A DNA stretch of 19,714 bases from Deltaproteobacteria bacterium. Its GTDB lineage: Bacteria; UBA10199; DSSB01. This document shows, piece after piece, positions 13,441 to 19,714 of the stretch. The notes under the pieces were generated by a model. The model worked only from the letters and a program-made list of their open reading frames with translations. It was not told the origin of the DNA and ran no database searches. The position numbers were made by a program, and so were the translations under genes. The stretch is from contig JACKPJ010000018.1 in the NCBI GenBank assembly GCA_024233625.1, positions 1 to 19,714 of the forward strand, written 5' to 3'. Position 1 is the first letter of the stretch. Each line of letters opens with the position of its first letter.

Positions 13441-14345
13441 TGAAAGTACTTCGCACCCCTGAAGCTAGATTTGAAAATCTGCCCGGTTTTAATTTTCAAG
13501 CGCATTATCGTGAGGTCCTGAGCCAAGATCAAACACCACTCCGCATGCATTATCTCGATGAAGGGGATACCGATGGACAGCCCGTACTTTTCATGCATGG
13601 TGAACCCAGTTGGTGTTTTCTCTATCGAAAGATGATTCCTATTTTAGCTGAGGCGGGTTTTCGAGTACTTGCTCCCGATTTGATTGGCTTTGGAAAATCG
13701 GACAAGCCTGCCAAGCAAAGCGATTATAGCTATCAAGCCCATGTCGACTGGATCACTCAATGGCTCAAGGCCTTAGACTTAAAAAATATCGCTTTAGTCT
13801 GCCAGGATTGGGGAGGTCTGATTGGTTTACGCGTTGCTGCAGAAAATGAAGCTCTCTTTTCTTCTATTATTGCTGCAAATACAGCCCTGCCAACCGGAGA
13901 CCAAAAAATGCCTGAAGCTTTTTTTCAATGGCAAAAGCTTTCCCAAGAAATTCCAGAGTTCATGGTGGGAAATATTGTCAATATGGGATGCGTCTCCGAT
14001 CTCAGCCAGGAAATCATTCAAGCTTATGACGCCCCATTTCCAGACGAAAGCTATAAAGCAGGAGCCCGAGTTTTTCCCTTGTTGGTTCCGACAAAACCAG
14101 ACGATCCTGCCTCAGAAGCCAATCGAGAGGCCTGGAAGATTTTGCAAAACTGGCAAAAACCTTTTCTAACCGCATTTAGTGATAAGGATTTTATCACGAG
14201 GGGAGGAGAAAAAGTTTTTCAAAAATTGATTCCCGGAGCCCAAGATCAGCCGCATACAATCATAGAAAATGCAGGACACTTTTTACAAGAAGATCAAGGG
14301 GAAAAGCTGGCTGAAGTTATTCTTAAGTTTTTAAAAAGTATTTAG
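13440..14345 (+). CDS. Haloalkane dehalogenase, DhlA-like (HLD-I)
   Basis: This alpha/beta hydrolase of 301 residues cleaves carbon-halogen bonds, giving an alcohol and halide. The nucleophile D123 lies in CQDWGG and is followed by W124. HGEPSW (53-58) supplies the oxyanion hole, and W164 (FFQWQKL) matches the second halide-binding tryptophan of DhlA. The acid is probably D250 (SDKD), positioned after the eighth strand as in subfamily HLD-I, and H280 (NAGHFLQE) is the general base. The full catalytic set is present. Its ATG shares the last A of the reductase TAA, so translation is coupled, and it probably belongs to the OxyR-controlled unit. The natural substrate is unknown; other hydrolases of this fold share most motifs, but the two tryptophans favour dehalogenase. 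Confidence 0.87.
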   Translation: MKVLRTPEARFENLPGFNFQAHYREVLSQDQTPLRMHYLDEGDTDGQPVLFMHGEPSWCFLYRKMIPILAEAGFRVLAPDLIGFGKSDKPAKQSDYSYQAHVDWITQWLKALDLKNIALVCQDWGGLIGLRVAAENEALFSSIIAANTALPTGDQKMPEAFFQWQKLSQEIPEFMVGNIVNMGCVSDLSQEIIQAYDAPFPDESYKAGARVFPLLVPTKPDDPASEANREAWKILQNWQKPFLTAFSDKDFITRGGEKVFQKLIPGAQDQPHTIIENAGHFLQEDQGEKLAEVILKFLKSI

Positions 14346-14441
14346 CTGTGGAATTTAAAAAAATCGATATGTGCTTTGTCGGAGATGACTTAATAACAAG
14401 TAGTACTTAACAAAAAATAAAAATAGTATAGCTATTCAGCA

Positions 14442-14479
14442 TTGACAGATAAAATTATATAGACTAGTCTTAGACTAGT
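14442..14479 (+). promoter_or_regulatory. Promoter and operator of the toxin-antitoxin pair
   Basis: A perfect TTGACA (14442-14447) is followed after 17 bases by TAGTCT (14465-14470). The -10 is embedded in two direct copies of TAGACTAGT (14460-14468 and 14471-14479), 11 bases apart. Each copy contains the palindrome ACTAGT. Binding of the antitoxin complex here would block the -10, the usual autoregulation of such operons. A GAGGTG ribosome site follows. Confidence 0.6.
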
Positions 14480-14490
14480 AGAGGTGATAC

Positions 14491-14733
14491 ATGAAAGAAA
14501 TCGGCGCATATGAAGCAAAAACTCATTTTTCTAAAATACTTGCTCAAGTAAAAAACGGAGAATTGTTCACAATCACGCATCATGGACTTCCTATTGCTGA
14601 ACTTAGACCTATTAACCAACGCAATAAGGAAAAAATCAAAGAGTCTATAAAGAAGTTAAGAGACTTTCAATCTAAGCACCGATTAAAAGGCCTTAAGATT
14701 AAAGACCTTATTGCTGAAGGAAGAAAGTATTAA
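14491..14733 (+). CDS. Phd/YefM-type antitoxin
   Basis: The 80 residues open with MKEIGAYEAKTHFSKIL and continue to GELFTITHHGLPIAELRP, the DNA-binding fold of the Phd/YefM antitoxin family. The charged C-terminal tail (KESIKKLRDF to the end) is the usual toxin-neutralising segment. It precedes a PIN-domain toxin by 21 bases. It probably represses the pair through the TAGACTAGT repeats just upstream. The ATG at 14491 has a GAGGTG ribosome site 5 bases before it. Confidence 0.92.
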   Translation: MKEIGAYEAKTHFSKILAQVKNGELFTITHHGLPIAELRPINQRNKEKIKESIKKLRDFQSKHRLKGLKIKDLIAEGRKY

Positions 14734-14754
14734 AAAACAAATGAAGGTTTACTA

Positions 14755-15162
14755 ATGTCTTTTGTTTTAGATTGCTCCATGACAATGACATGGATATTTG
14801 CTGATGAAGTTACTCCCCAAACACAACTGATACAAGAGCGCCTACTTGATCAAGACGCCATTGTCCCTTCCCTTTGGTCTATCGAGGTAGCCAACGTTGT
14901 TTTGGTTGCGACAAGGCGTAAAAGAATAAAAGTAAGCGAGTGGCCAGAGATATTCAACGGCTTGAATGAACTTCCTATTATTCAAGATGATCAGACATTC
15001 GAACAAGCCACTAAAAAAAGCCTCCATCTTGCAAATCAGCATTCTATAAGCGTGTACGATGCGACATACTTAGAGCTCGCCCAGAGGTTACAAATACCTT
15101 TAGCTACTTTAGATAAAAAATTAAAAAGCACTGCAAAATCTATCGGAGTTAAAGTGTTTTAA
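14755..15162 (+). CDS. VapC-type PIN-domain toxin
   Basis: This 135-residue PIN-domain ribonuclease has the four acidic residues expected for metal binding: D6 (FVLDCS), E44 (WSIEVANV), D102 (SVYDATYLELA) and D120 (LATLDKKL). VapC toxins cut tRNA or rRNA and arrest growth when freed from the antitoxin. Length, motifs and the upstream Phd-type antitoxin make a type II pair. All catalytic residues are intact, so it is probably functional. It ends 18 bases from the convergent sufT gene with no clear terminator between them. Its RNA target cannot be predicted. Confidence 0.92.
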   Translation: MSFVLDCSMTMTWIFADEVTPQTQLIQERLLDQDAIVPSLWSIEVANVVLVATRRKRIKVSEWPEIFNGLNELPIIQDDQTFEQATKKSLHLANQHSISVYDATYLELAQRLQIPLATLDKKLKSTAKSIGVKVF

Positions 15163-15180
15163 CGATTTTTTAAAAATAAA

Positions 15181-15750
15181 TCAAAGATTCAACTGCAGCT
15201 TGGCCGCTTCGCTCATTTTTTCAGGACTCCAAGGGGGTTCCCAAGTTAACTCGACTTTAGTTGAATTGATTTCGGGAATAGCATTAACTTTTTCTTCCAC
15301 TTCGTGAGGAAGAGATTCTGCCACGGGACACATGGGGGAAGTCAAAGTCATTAAAAGATCCACGTGTTTATTTTCATGAATATCAATATCGTAAATTAAA
15401 CCGAGCTCAAAAATATTGACGGGAATTTCGGGGTCATAACAATCTTTTAATGCAGCAATCACTTTATCTTGCAGAGGATCCGAGTTTTGAGAAAGCCTTT
15501 CTGAAGGAGGTATTTCAGAATTCATTTCTTGATTTGTAACAGAATGGTTTTCCGCAGAAGAATGCTCTGATTCAGTATGACTAAAGTCTTTACTCGGAGA
15601 AGTGTCGGAAGCGGAGCTTTGTAATAATTCATTACTCTGAGATGGACCCACCCTATCCTCAAGCTGAGCTTCTTGAATAGACTCCAACGGTATTTTTTCT
15701 TGTGGTGTTTCTTCAGCTTTTTCTTTCTTTTTAAATAATTTTTTCAGCAT
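15181..15750 (-). CDS. sufT: SufT-like DUF59 (MIP18) protein with acidic N-terminal extension
   Basis: This is the last gene of the SUF operon, 189 residues from the ATG at 15750, which has a GAGG site 5 bases upstream. The frame is open 14 codons further, but that would overlap sufU and lacks a ribosome site. The C-terminal half (about 92-189) is a DUF59/MIP18 domain: ALKDCYDPEIPVNIFELGLIYDI, LTMTSPMCP-like LTLTSPMCPVAESLP with the conserved cysteine, and an EPPWSPEKMS tail. This family aids Fe-S cluster maturation and transfer. The first 90 or so residues are low in complexity, rich in S, E, Q and K, and probably disordered. Typical SufT proteins lack such a long extension. Confidence 0.88.
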   Translation of the reverse strand: MLKKLFKKKEKAEETPQEKIPLESIQEAQLEDRVGPSQSNELLQSSASDTSPSKDFSHTESEHSSAENHSVTNQEMNSEIPPSERLSQNSDPLQDKVIAALKDCYDPEIPVNIFELGLIYDIDIHENKHVDLLMTLTSPMCPVAESLPHEVEEKVNAIPEINSTKVELTWEPPWSPEKMSEAAKLQLNL

Positions 15751-15763
15751 ATTTTCCTCGAGA

Positions 15764-16216
15764 CTATTCCGTCGTAACCGTTTCTTCCTCACCTTTGAGA
15801 GCCGAATTCAGTGTGTGCCAAGCAAGTGAAGCACATTTGACGCGGGCTGGAAATTCACACACTCCAGCGAGCACACTGAGCTTTCCTAAATCAAATGAAG
15901 TTTCTTCTCCGGGTTTTGCGGTTACCATCGCATGAAATTTTTCAAAAATATTTTTTGCTTCTTTGACGCTTTTTCCTTTCAATTCATCGGTCATTAACGA
16001 AGCCGATGCTTTAGAAATCGCACAACCAGAGCCAACAAAGCTGAGATCTTCAATTTTTTGATCGGCACCTAATTTCACATAAAGCGTCAATTGATCACCA
16101 CACAGCGGATTATAGCCTTCTGCATAACAAGTGGCTTCTGGCATTTCATGAAAGTTTCTGGGATGCTTATTGTGGTCTAAAATCACTTCTTGATAAAGCT
16201 CACGCAATTCGCTCAT
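15764..16216 (-). CDS. sufU: SufU, zinc-dependent sulfur acceptor / scaffold-like
   Basis: The 150 residues carry three cysteines at C39 (NPLCGD), C65 (GSGCAIS) and C128 (RVKCASLAW), with D41 as a further ligand. Positions almost equal those of Bacillus SufU (C41, D43, C66, C128). The 18-residue insertion before the third cysteine (GKLSVLAGVCEFPARVKC) separates SufU from IscU. SufU accepts persulfide sulfur from the SufS desulfurase and passes it to the SufBCD complex. Its ATG overlaps the sufS stop (ATGA), so translation is coupled. This replaces SufE, which is absent here. Confidence 0.94.
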   Translation of the reverse strand: MSELRELYQEVILDHNKHPRNFHEMPEATCYAEGYNPLCGDQLTLYVKLGADQKIEDLSFVGSGCAISKASASLMTDELKGKSVKEAKNIFEKFHAMVTAKPGEETSFDLGKLSVLAGVCEFPARVKCASLAWHTLNSALKGEEETVTTE

Positions 16217-17481
16217 GACGTAAAAACCTCCTGAACTTTTTTAACTGCTTCGACTAGTTTATCGATTTCTTCGAAAGTATTATAAAACGCAAAGGATGCT
16301 CTCACAGTCGCTGGAACCTGAAAACGCTGCATCAAAGGCATCGTACAATGATGACCCGCGCGCACAGCGACTCCCTCTCGATCTAAGATGGTGCCGATAT
16401 CGTGTGGGTGAATATCTTTCAAAACAAAAGAGATCACGCTGGTTTTGTCTTTGGCCTGTCCGATGATTTTTAAATCAGGAAGCTGCTCAAAGGCCTTACT
16501 TGCATAATCGAGTAAATCGCGCTCGTAAGTCGCTAAATGAGACATACCGATTTCCTGTAAATAATCAATCGCAGCTCCTAAGCCAATCGCACCTGCAATA
16601 TGAGGAGTTCCCGCTTCAAACTTATAGGGCAAATCGTTATAAGTGGTTTTTTCAAAGCTAACTTGACGAATCATATCGCCTCCCCCTTGATAAGGTGGCA
16701 TTTTTTCTAAAAGCTGTTCTTTTCCATAAAGCACACCGATGCCTGTCGGTCCAAAAAGTTTATGACCGGAAAAAGCAAAAAAGTCTGCATCCAGATCTTG
16801 CACATCAATACTGAGATGATTCACAGCTTGAGCACCATCCACTAAGACAGGCACCCCTGCCTGATGAGCAAACTCGATGACTTGCTTGATAGGGTTGACG
16901 GTTCCCAAAGAATTACTGACATAAACCATCGAAACCAATTTGGTGCGCTTAGAGAAAAGCTTTTGATAGGCTTCTAAATCCAACTCTCCTTGATCTGTAA
17001 TCGGAACAACTTTCAGCTGCGCCCCGCTTTGCTCTGCCAAGATTTGCCAAGGCACGATATTAGAATGATGCTCCATATGGGAGATAATGATCTCATCACC
17101 AGCCTGAAGATGTTCTCTTCCGTAAGTTTGAGCAACTAAATTGATAGATTCGGTCGTCCCTCTTGTAAAAATAATCTCACTCGTTTTTTTTGCATGAATA
17201 AATTGACGGATCTTTTCACGTGCTGCTTCGTATTCTTGAGTCGAACGCTCACTTAAGGTATGAACACCTCGATGGATATTCGCATTATCCCAAGTATAAT
17301 AATGATGAAGTTTTTCAATCACAGCACGAGGTTTTTGTGTCGTTGCTGCGTTATCCAAATAAACCAAAGGCTTTCCATGAACTTCTTGATGAAGGGTGGG
17401 AAATTCCTCACGGATTTTTTCAATATCAAAACTCGGTGTTTTCATCACGGAGTCCTCTCGACTTTTTAGATTTGTCGTCAT
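16213..17481 (-). CDS. sufS: SufS cysteine desulfurase
   Basis: This class II PLP cysteine desulfurase frees sulfur from cysteine as a persulfide. The PLP lysine lies in FSGHKLFGPTGIGVLYG (K241 from this start). The persulfide cysteine lies in VRAGHHCTMPLM (C379), within the short loop typical of SufS. The start chosen at 17481 has AAGGA 7 bases upstream and lies 10 bases after the sufD stop, giving 422 residues. A second ATG at 17445 has AGAGGA at the same distance and gives 410 residues, closer to E. coli SufS (lysine 229 against 226, cysteine 367 against 364). Either is possible. The longest frame, from 17508, overlaps sufD and lacks support. Confidence 0.94.
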   Translation of the reverse strand: MTTNLKSREDSVMKTPSFDIEKIREEFPTLHQEVHGKPLVYLDNAATTQKPRAVIEKLHHYYTWDNANIHRGVHTLSERSTQEYEAAREKIRQFIHAKKTSEIIFTRGTTESINLVAQTYGREHLQAGDEIIISHMEHHSNIVPWQILAEQSGAQLKVVPITDQGELDLEAYQKLFSKRTKLVSMVYVSNSLGTVNPIKQVIEFAHQAGVPVLVDGAQAVNHLSIDVQDLDADFFAFSGHKLFGPTGIGVLYGKEQLLEKMPPYQGGGDMIRQVSFEKTTYNDLPYKFEAGTPHIAGAIGLGAAIDYLQEIGMSHLATYERDLLDYASKAFEQLPDLKIIGQAKDKTSVISFVLKDIHPHDIGTILDREGVAVRAGHHCTMPLMQRFQVPATVRASFAFYNTFEEIDKLVEAVKKVQEVFTS

Positions 17482-17491
17482 GATTGATTCC

Positions 17492-18817
17492 TTAAACCGC
17501 CTCTGCACTTAACAAAGCATTTCCATCGAGTTGTAAACGCTCTAATAAAATCTTTTTGAGTTTTTCTTGCAAAGCCTTTAACTCAATCGACTCGAAGCTT
17601 TCTGCCGCAAAGGCATAGGTTAGTAAATGACGTGCCCATTGCGCATCAATACCCCGAGATCTCAAATAAAAAACTTGGGATTCATCCAAACGCCCAATCG
17701 TGGCTCCATGGGCACATTTAACATCATCAGCAAAAATTTCTAGCAGCGGCTTTGTATTGACCTCAGCTTTTTTCGAGAGCAATAAGTTGCGATTACTAAG
17801 TTCAGAAACTGTTTTTTGCGCATGAGCTCTCACCAAAATTCTTCCATTAAAGACGGCTTTGGATTCGTCATCTAAAATACCCCGATAAAACTCTCGGCTC
17901 GTACAATGCTCAACCGCATGATCGATGCTCGTTTGGTTATCGATATGCTGTTTGTGACGAGTAAAATAGAGACCATTCATTAAACAGTCGGCACCAGGTT
18001 CTCGCAAAACGCTTTCTAATTCGACGCGGGCGATAGCAGAGCCCAAAGCAATATTGTGTGATTGCACTTGGCTATCGCGACCTTGAGTGAATTTAAGATT
18101 TGCTAGGTGAAAAGCATTTTCGGCCTCTTCTTGAACTCGATAATGTTTCAGTTGAGCATTTTGATCGACAAAAATTTCTGTCACGACATTATTTAGGTAA
18201 GGATGCTCTCCTTTGAGGCCATAGTAATTTTCCAGAACTTCTAATTGAGCACCTTGATCTAAGACAATCACATTGCGAGGATGGGTAACTTGAGCTTGCC
18301 CATTGGGAGCTGAAAAATAAATTAACTCAAGGGGTCTGTTAAGCACAGCATTTTTCTGAAGATGAATCCAAGCCCCCTCTTGCATAAAAGCACAATTCCA
18401 TGTGACAAAACTTTTATCTACCTGGTCGATATTCTGACTTGAACTCTCTTTTAAAATCTCCTGTAATTTTTTTTCATCCTGAGCCAAGGCTTGCGAAAGC
18501 GGTTTAATCACCACACCTTCAGGCAAATCATTCAGCTGAGAAAGCTCGGGGCGAAAAACTCCATTGATAAAGACTAAAGCAATGGAATCTTCTAATAGTG
18601 GTTTCACTTCGTAATCTTTTTTAGTCAATTGCGTAGCCAACACAAAGTTTTGCGCTACAATGGACTTGACAGAGGTATACTTCCAGGATTCTTGTTTTAT
18701 TGTGGGGAACCCTAGCTTTTCAAAACTTGTTAAAGCTTTTTCTTGAATGGACTTGAGCCAGGATTCATGAATACCGTTTTGAAATTTCTGAAATTCTTTT
18801 TGATAAAATTCTGTCAT
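17492..18817 (-). CDS. sufD: SufD, Fe-S cluster assembly scaffold subunit
   Basis: SufD pairs with SufB and the ATPase SufC to build Fe-S clusters. The 441 residues show the long right-handed beta-helix region with the SufB/SufD signature: SDxxVExxHG-like FADDVKCAHGATIGRLDESQVFYLRSRGI near the C-terminus, then ARHLLTYAFAAES. The frame is open 36 codons further (to 18925), but that stretch is partly encoded by the hairpin repeat and has no family likeness. The ATG at 18817 (MTEFYQKEF) with AAAGAG upstream is preferred. It lies downstream of sufC, separated by about 190 bases that hold the repeat, an unusually large gap in a SUF operon. The next gene, sufS, follows 10 bases after its stop. Confidence 0.93.
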   Translation of the reverse strand: MTEFYQKEFQKFQNGIHESWLKSIQEKALTSFEKLGFPTIKQESWKYTSVKSIVAQNFVLATQLTKKDYEVKPLLEDSIALVFINGVFRPELSQLNDLPEGVVIKPLSQALAQDEKKLQEILKESSSQNIDQVDKSFVTWNCAFMQEGAWIHLQKNAVLNRPLELIYFSAPNGQAQVTHPRNVIVLDQGAQLEVLENYYGLKGEHPYLNNVVTEIFVDQNAQLKHYRVQEEAENAFHLANLKFTQGRDSQVQSHNIALGSAIARVELESVLREPGADCLMNGLYFTRHKQHIDNQTSIDHAVEHCTSREFYRGILDDESKAVFNGRILVRAHAQKTVSELSNRNLLLSKKAEVNTKPLLEIFADDVKCAHGATIGRLDESQVFYLRSRGIDAQWARHLLTYAFAAESFESIELKALQEKLKKILLERLQLDGNALLSAEAV

Positions 18818-18883
18818 AATGAGTAACTCTTTATTATCTTTTCGCTTTTCTTTAGTGACTTCTTTATCCAATTTAAAATATTT

Positions 18884-19000
18884 CCTTTCAAAAGTGCTCA
18901 GATGCGAGGCGCTTTCAAAAATCACGACTGAGTCGTACGATTAGTACGTCGCAGGGAGAGATTTTTGAAAGCAACAAAGCAGATGAGTGCTTTTCAAAGG
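18884..19000. repeat. Dispersed long hairpin repeat, copy 2
   Basis: This is a second copy of the element at 2759-2884, in the same orientation. The outer arms (18884-18899 with 18985-19000) pair with one C-C mismatch and two G-T type pairs. The inner stem GCTTTCAAAAATC (18911-18923) with GATTTTTGAAAGC (18960-18972) is 13 bp perfect. Stem sequences differ from copy 1 on both sides in step, while the four unpaired or tip blocks stay nearly identical. It lies between sufC and sufD, on the 5' side of sufD. It may stabilise the upstream message or reduce read-through. No transposase gene is nearby. Confidence 0.85.
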
Positions 19001-19005
19001 CCCTC

Positions 19006-19714
19006 CTAGGCTCTCTCTAAAACCCAACCATACCCCTTCTCTTCTAAATGATAAGCCAACTCTTTATCTCCAGAATGAATAATCTGACCATCCTTCAGCA
19101 CATGCACAAAATCTGGAACAATATAATCCAGCAAACGCTGATAATGCGTTACCAAAATCATCGATCGATCCGAACTTTTAAGTGAATTGACTCCATTAGC
19201 AACTATCTTTAGCGAATCAATATCCAGTCCGGAGTCGGTTTCATCAAGCAAGCAAAGTTTAGGCTCTAAAACCAACATCTGTAAAATCTCGTTGCGTTTT
19301 TTTTCACCTCCGGAAAAACCTTCATTGACATTGCGCTTGAGAAACTTTTCGTCCATTTCCAAGATCTTCATCTTTTCTTTAATCAATTGCAAAAATTCCA
19401 TGGCATCCACTTCGGGAAGACCACGTTCTTGACGAATGGCATTGAGAGCTGTCTTTAAAAAATAAGTATTACCCACTCCTGGAATCTCAATTGGGTATTG
19501 AAAACCCAAAAAGATACCGGCACGGGCGCGTTCCTCCGCTTCAAGCTCCAAGAGATTTTTCCCTTCAAAGAGAATTTCTCCTTGCGTAATTTCATAACCC
19601 TCTCGGCCCGCGATGCCCTGACTCAAAGTGCTTTTGCCTGAACCATTGGGCCCCATGATCGCGTGGATTTCTCCAGCGTTCACCTTTAAATTGAGACCTT
19701 TTAAAATTTCTTTT
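19006..19714 (-). CDS. sufC: SufC, ABC-type ATPase of SUF system (5' end outside window)
   Basis: This is the ATPase partner of SufB and SufD. Motifs read in order are Walker A GPNGSGKST, Q-loop GFQYP, ABC signature FSGGEKKRNEI, Walker B CLLDETDSGLDID and an H-switch VTHYQRLL. The frame continues past a GTG at 19683 to the window edge, coding KEILKGLNLKVNAGEIH, which matches the normal SufC N-terminal region. The gene therefore begins outside the window, probably about 15 codons further, and the GTG is not its start. sufB is expected further upstream. It is followed by the hairpin repeat and then sufD. Confidence 0.95.
   Translation of the reverse strand, partial: KEILKGLNLKVNAGEIHAIMGPNGSGKSTLSQGIAGREGYEITQGEILFEGKNLLELEAEERARAGIFLGFQYPIEIPGVGNTYFLKTALNAIRQERGLPEVDAMEFLQLIKEKMKILEMDEKFLKRNVNEGFSGGEKKRNEILQMLVLEPKLCLLDETDSGLDIDSLKIVANGVNSLKSSDRSMILVTHYQRLLDYIVPDFVHVLKDGQIIHSGDKELAYHLEEKGYGWVLERA

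Noticed and set aside
18818..18925. 36-residue N-terminal extension of SufD
   Set aside because: It is partly encoded by the hairpin repeat, has no SufD likeness, and a better start with AAAGAG exists at 18817.

Overview
This 19.7 kb window is AT-rich bacterial chromosome, densely packed and with operon-like gene spacing. The genes suggest a Gram-negative organism outside the best-studied groups: an OxyR with E. coli-like redox cysteines, a peroxiredoxin-glutaredoxin hybrid, a MAPEG membrane protein, a SUF Fe-S operon with SufU and SufT, a SAM-I riboswitch, and a fused HemD-HemE. The taxon cannot be named from this sequence alone. No insertion sequence, prophage or CRISPR array is visible.

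Layout. (1) 1-3965, minus strand: a sulfur amino acid block. A SAM-I riboswitch with an intrinsic terminator leads into cysteine synthase (cysK). A dispersed hairpin repeat follows, then threonine synthase (thrC). After a long, probably structured leader come a NIL-domain protein and a second cysteine-synthase-like enzyme. (2) 3966-4401: a gene-free stretch with several AT-rich dyads. (3) 4402-6767, minus: a three-gene cassette of unknown function (TIGR04255-type protein, HTH protein with a signal-peptide-like N-terminus, and a protein with a QTCDL motif) behind a promoter framed by four symmetric TTCAC/GTGAA half-sites. (4) 6785-9168, minus: a HemD-HemE fusion preceded by a MAPEG gene. (5) 9356-10411, plus: a stand-alone Fic protein with a built-in inhibitory motif. 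(6) 10498-10568, minus: tRNA-Gln(CTG). (7) 10642-14345, plus: an oxidative-stress block made of oxyR, an OxyR binding site, the Prx-Grx hybrid, a divergent thioredoxin-reductase-like flavoprotein and a haloalkane dehalogenase. (8) 14442-15162, plus: a Phd/VapC toxin-antitoxin pair with its own promoter and operator. (9) 15181-19714, minus: sufC-sufD-sufS-sufU-sufT, with a second copy of the hairpin repeat between sufC and sufD.

How it fits together. Both ends deal with sulfur: cysteine and threonine synthesis under SAM control on the left, and sulfur mobilisation from cysteine into Fe-S clusters on the right. The OxyR block handles peroxide through glutathione-type chemistry. The Fic gene, the toxin-antitoxin pair and the unknown three-gene cassette are accessory units between these housekeeping blocks.

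Most promising for novelty: the three-gene cassette with its symmetric operator, the structured leader before the NIL gene, and the dispersed hairpin repeat whose arms change together between its two copies.
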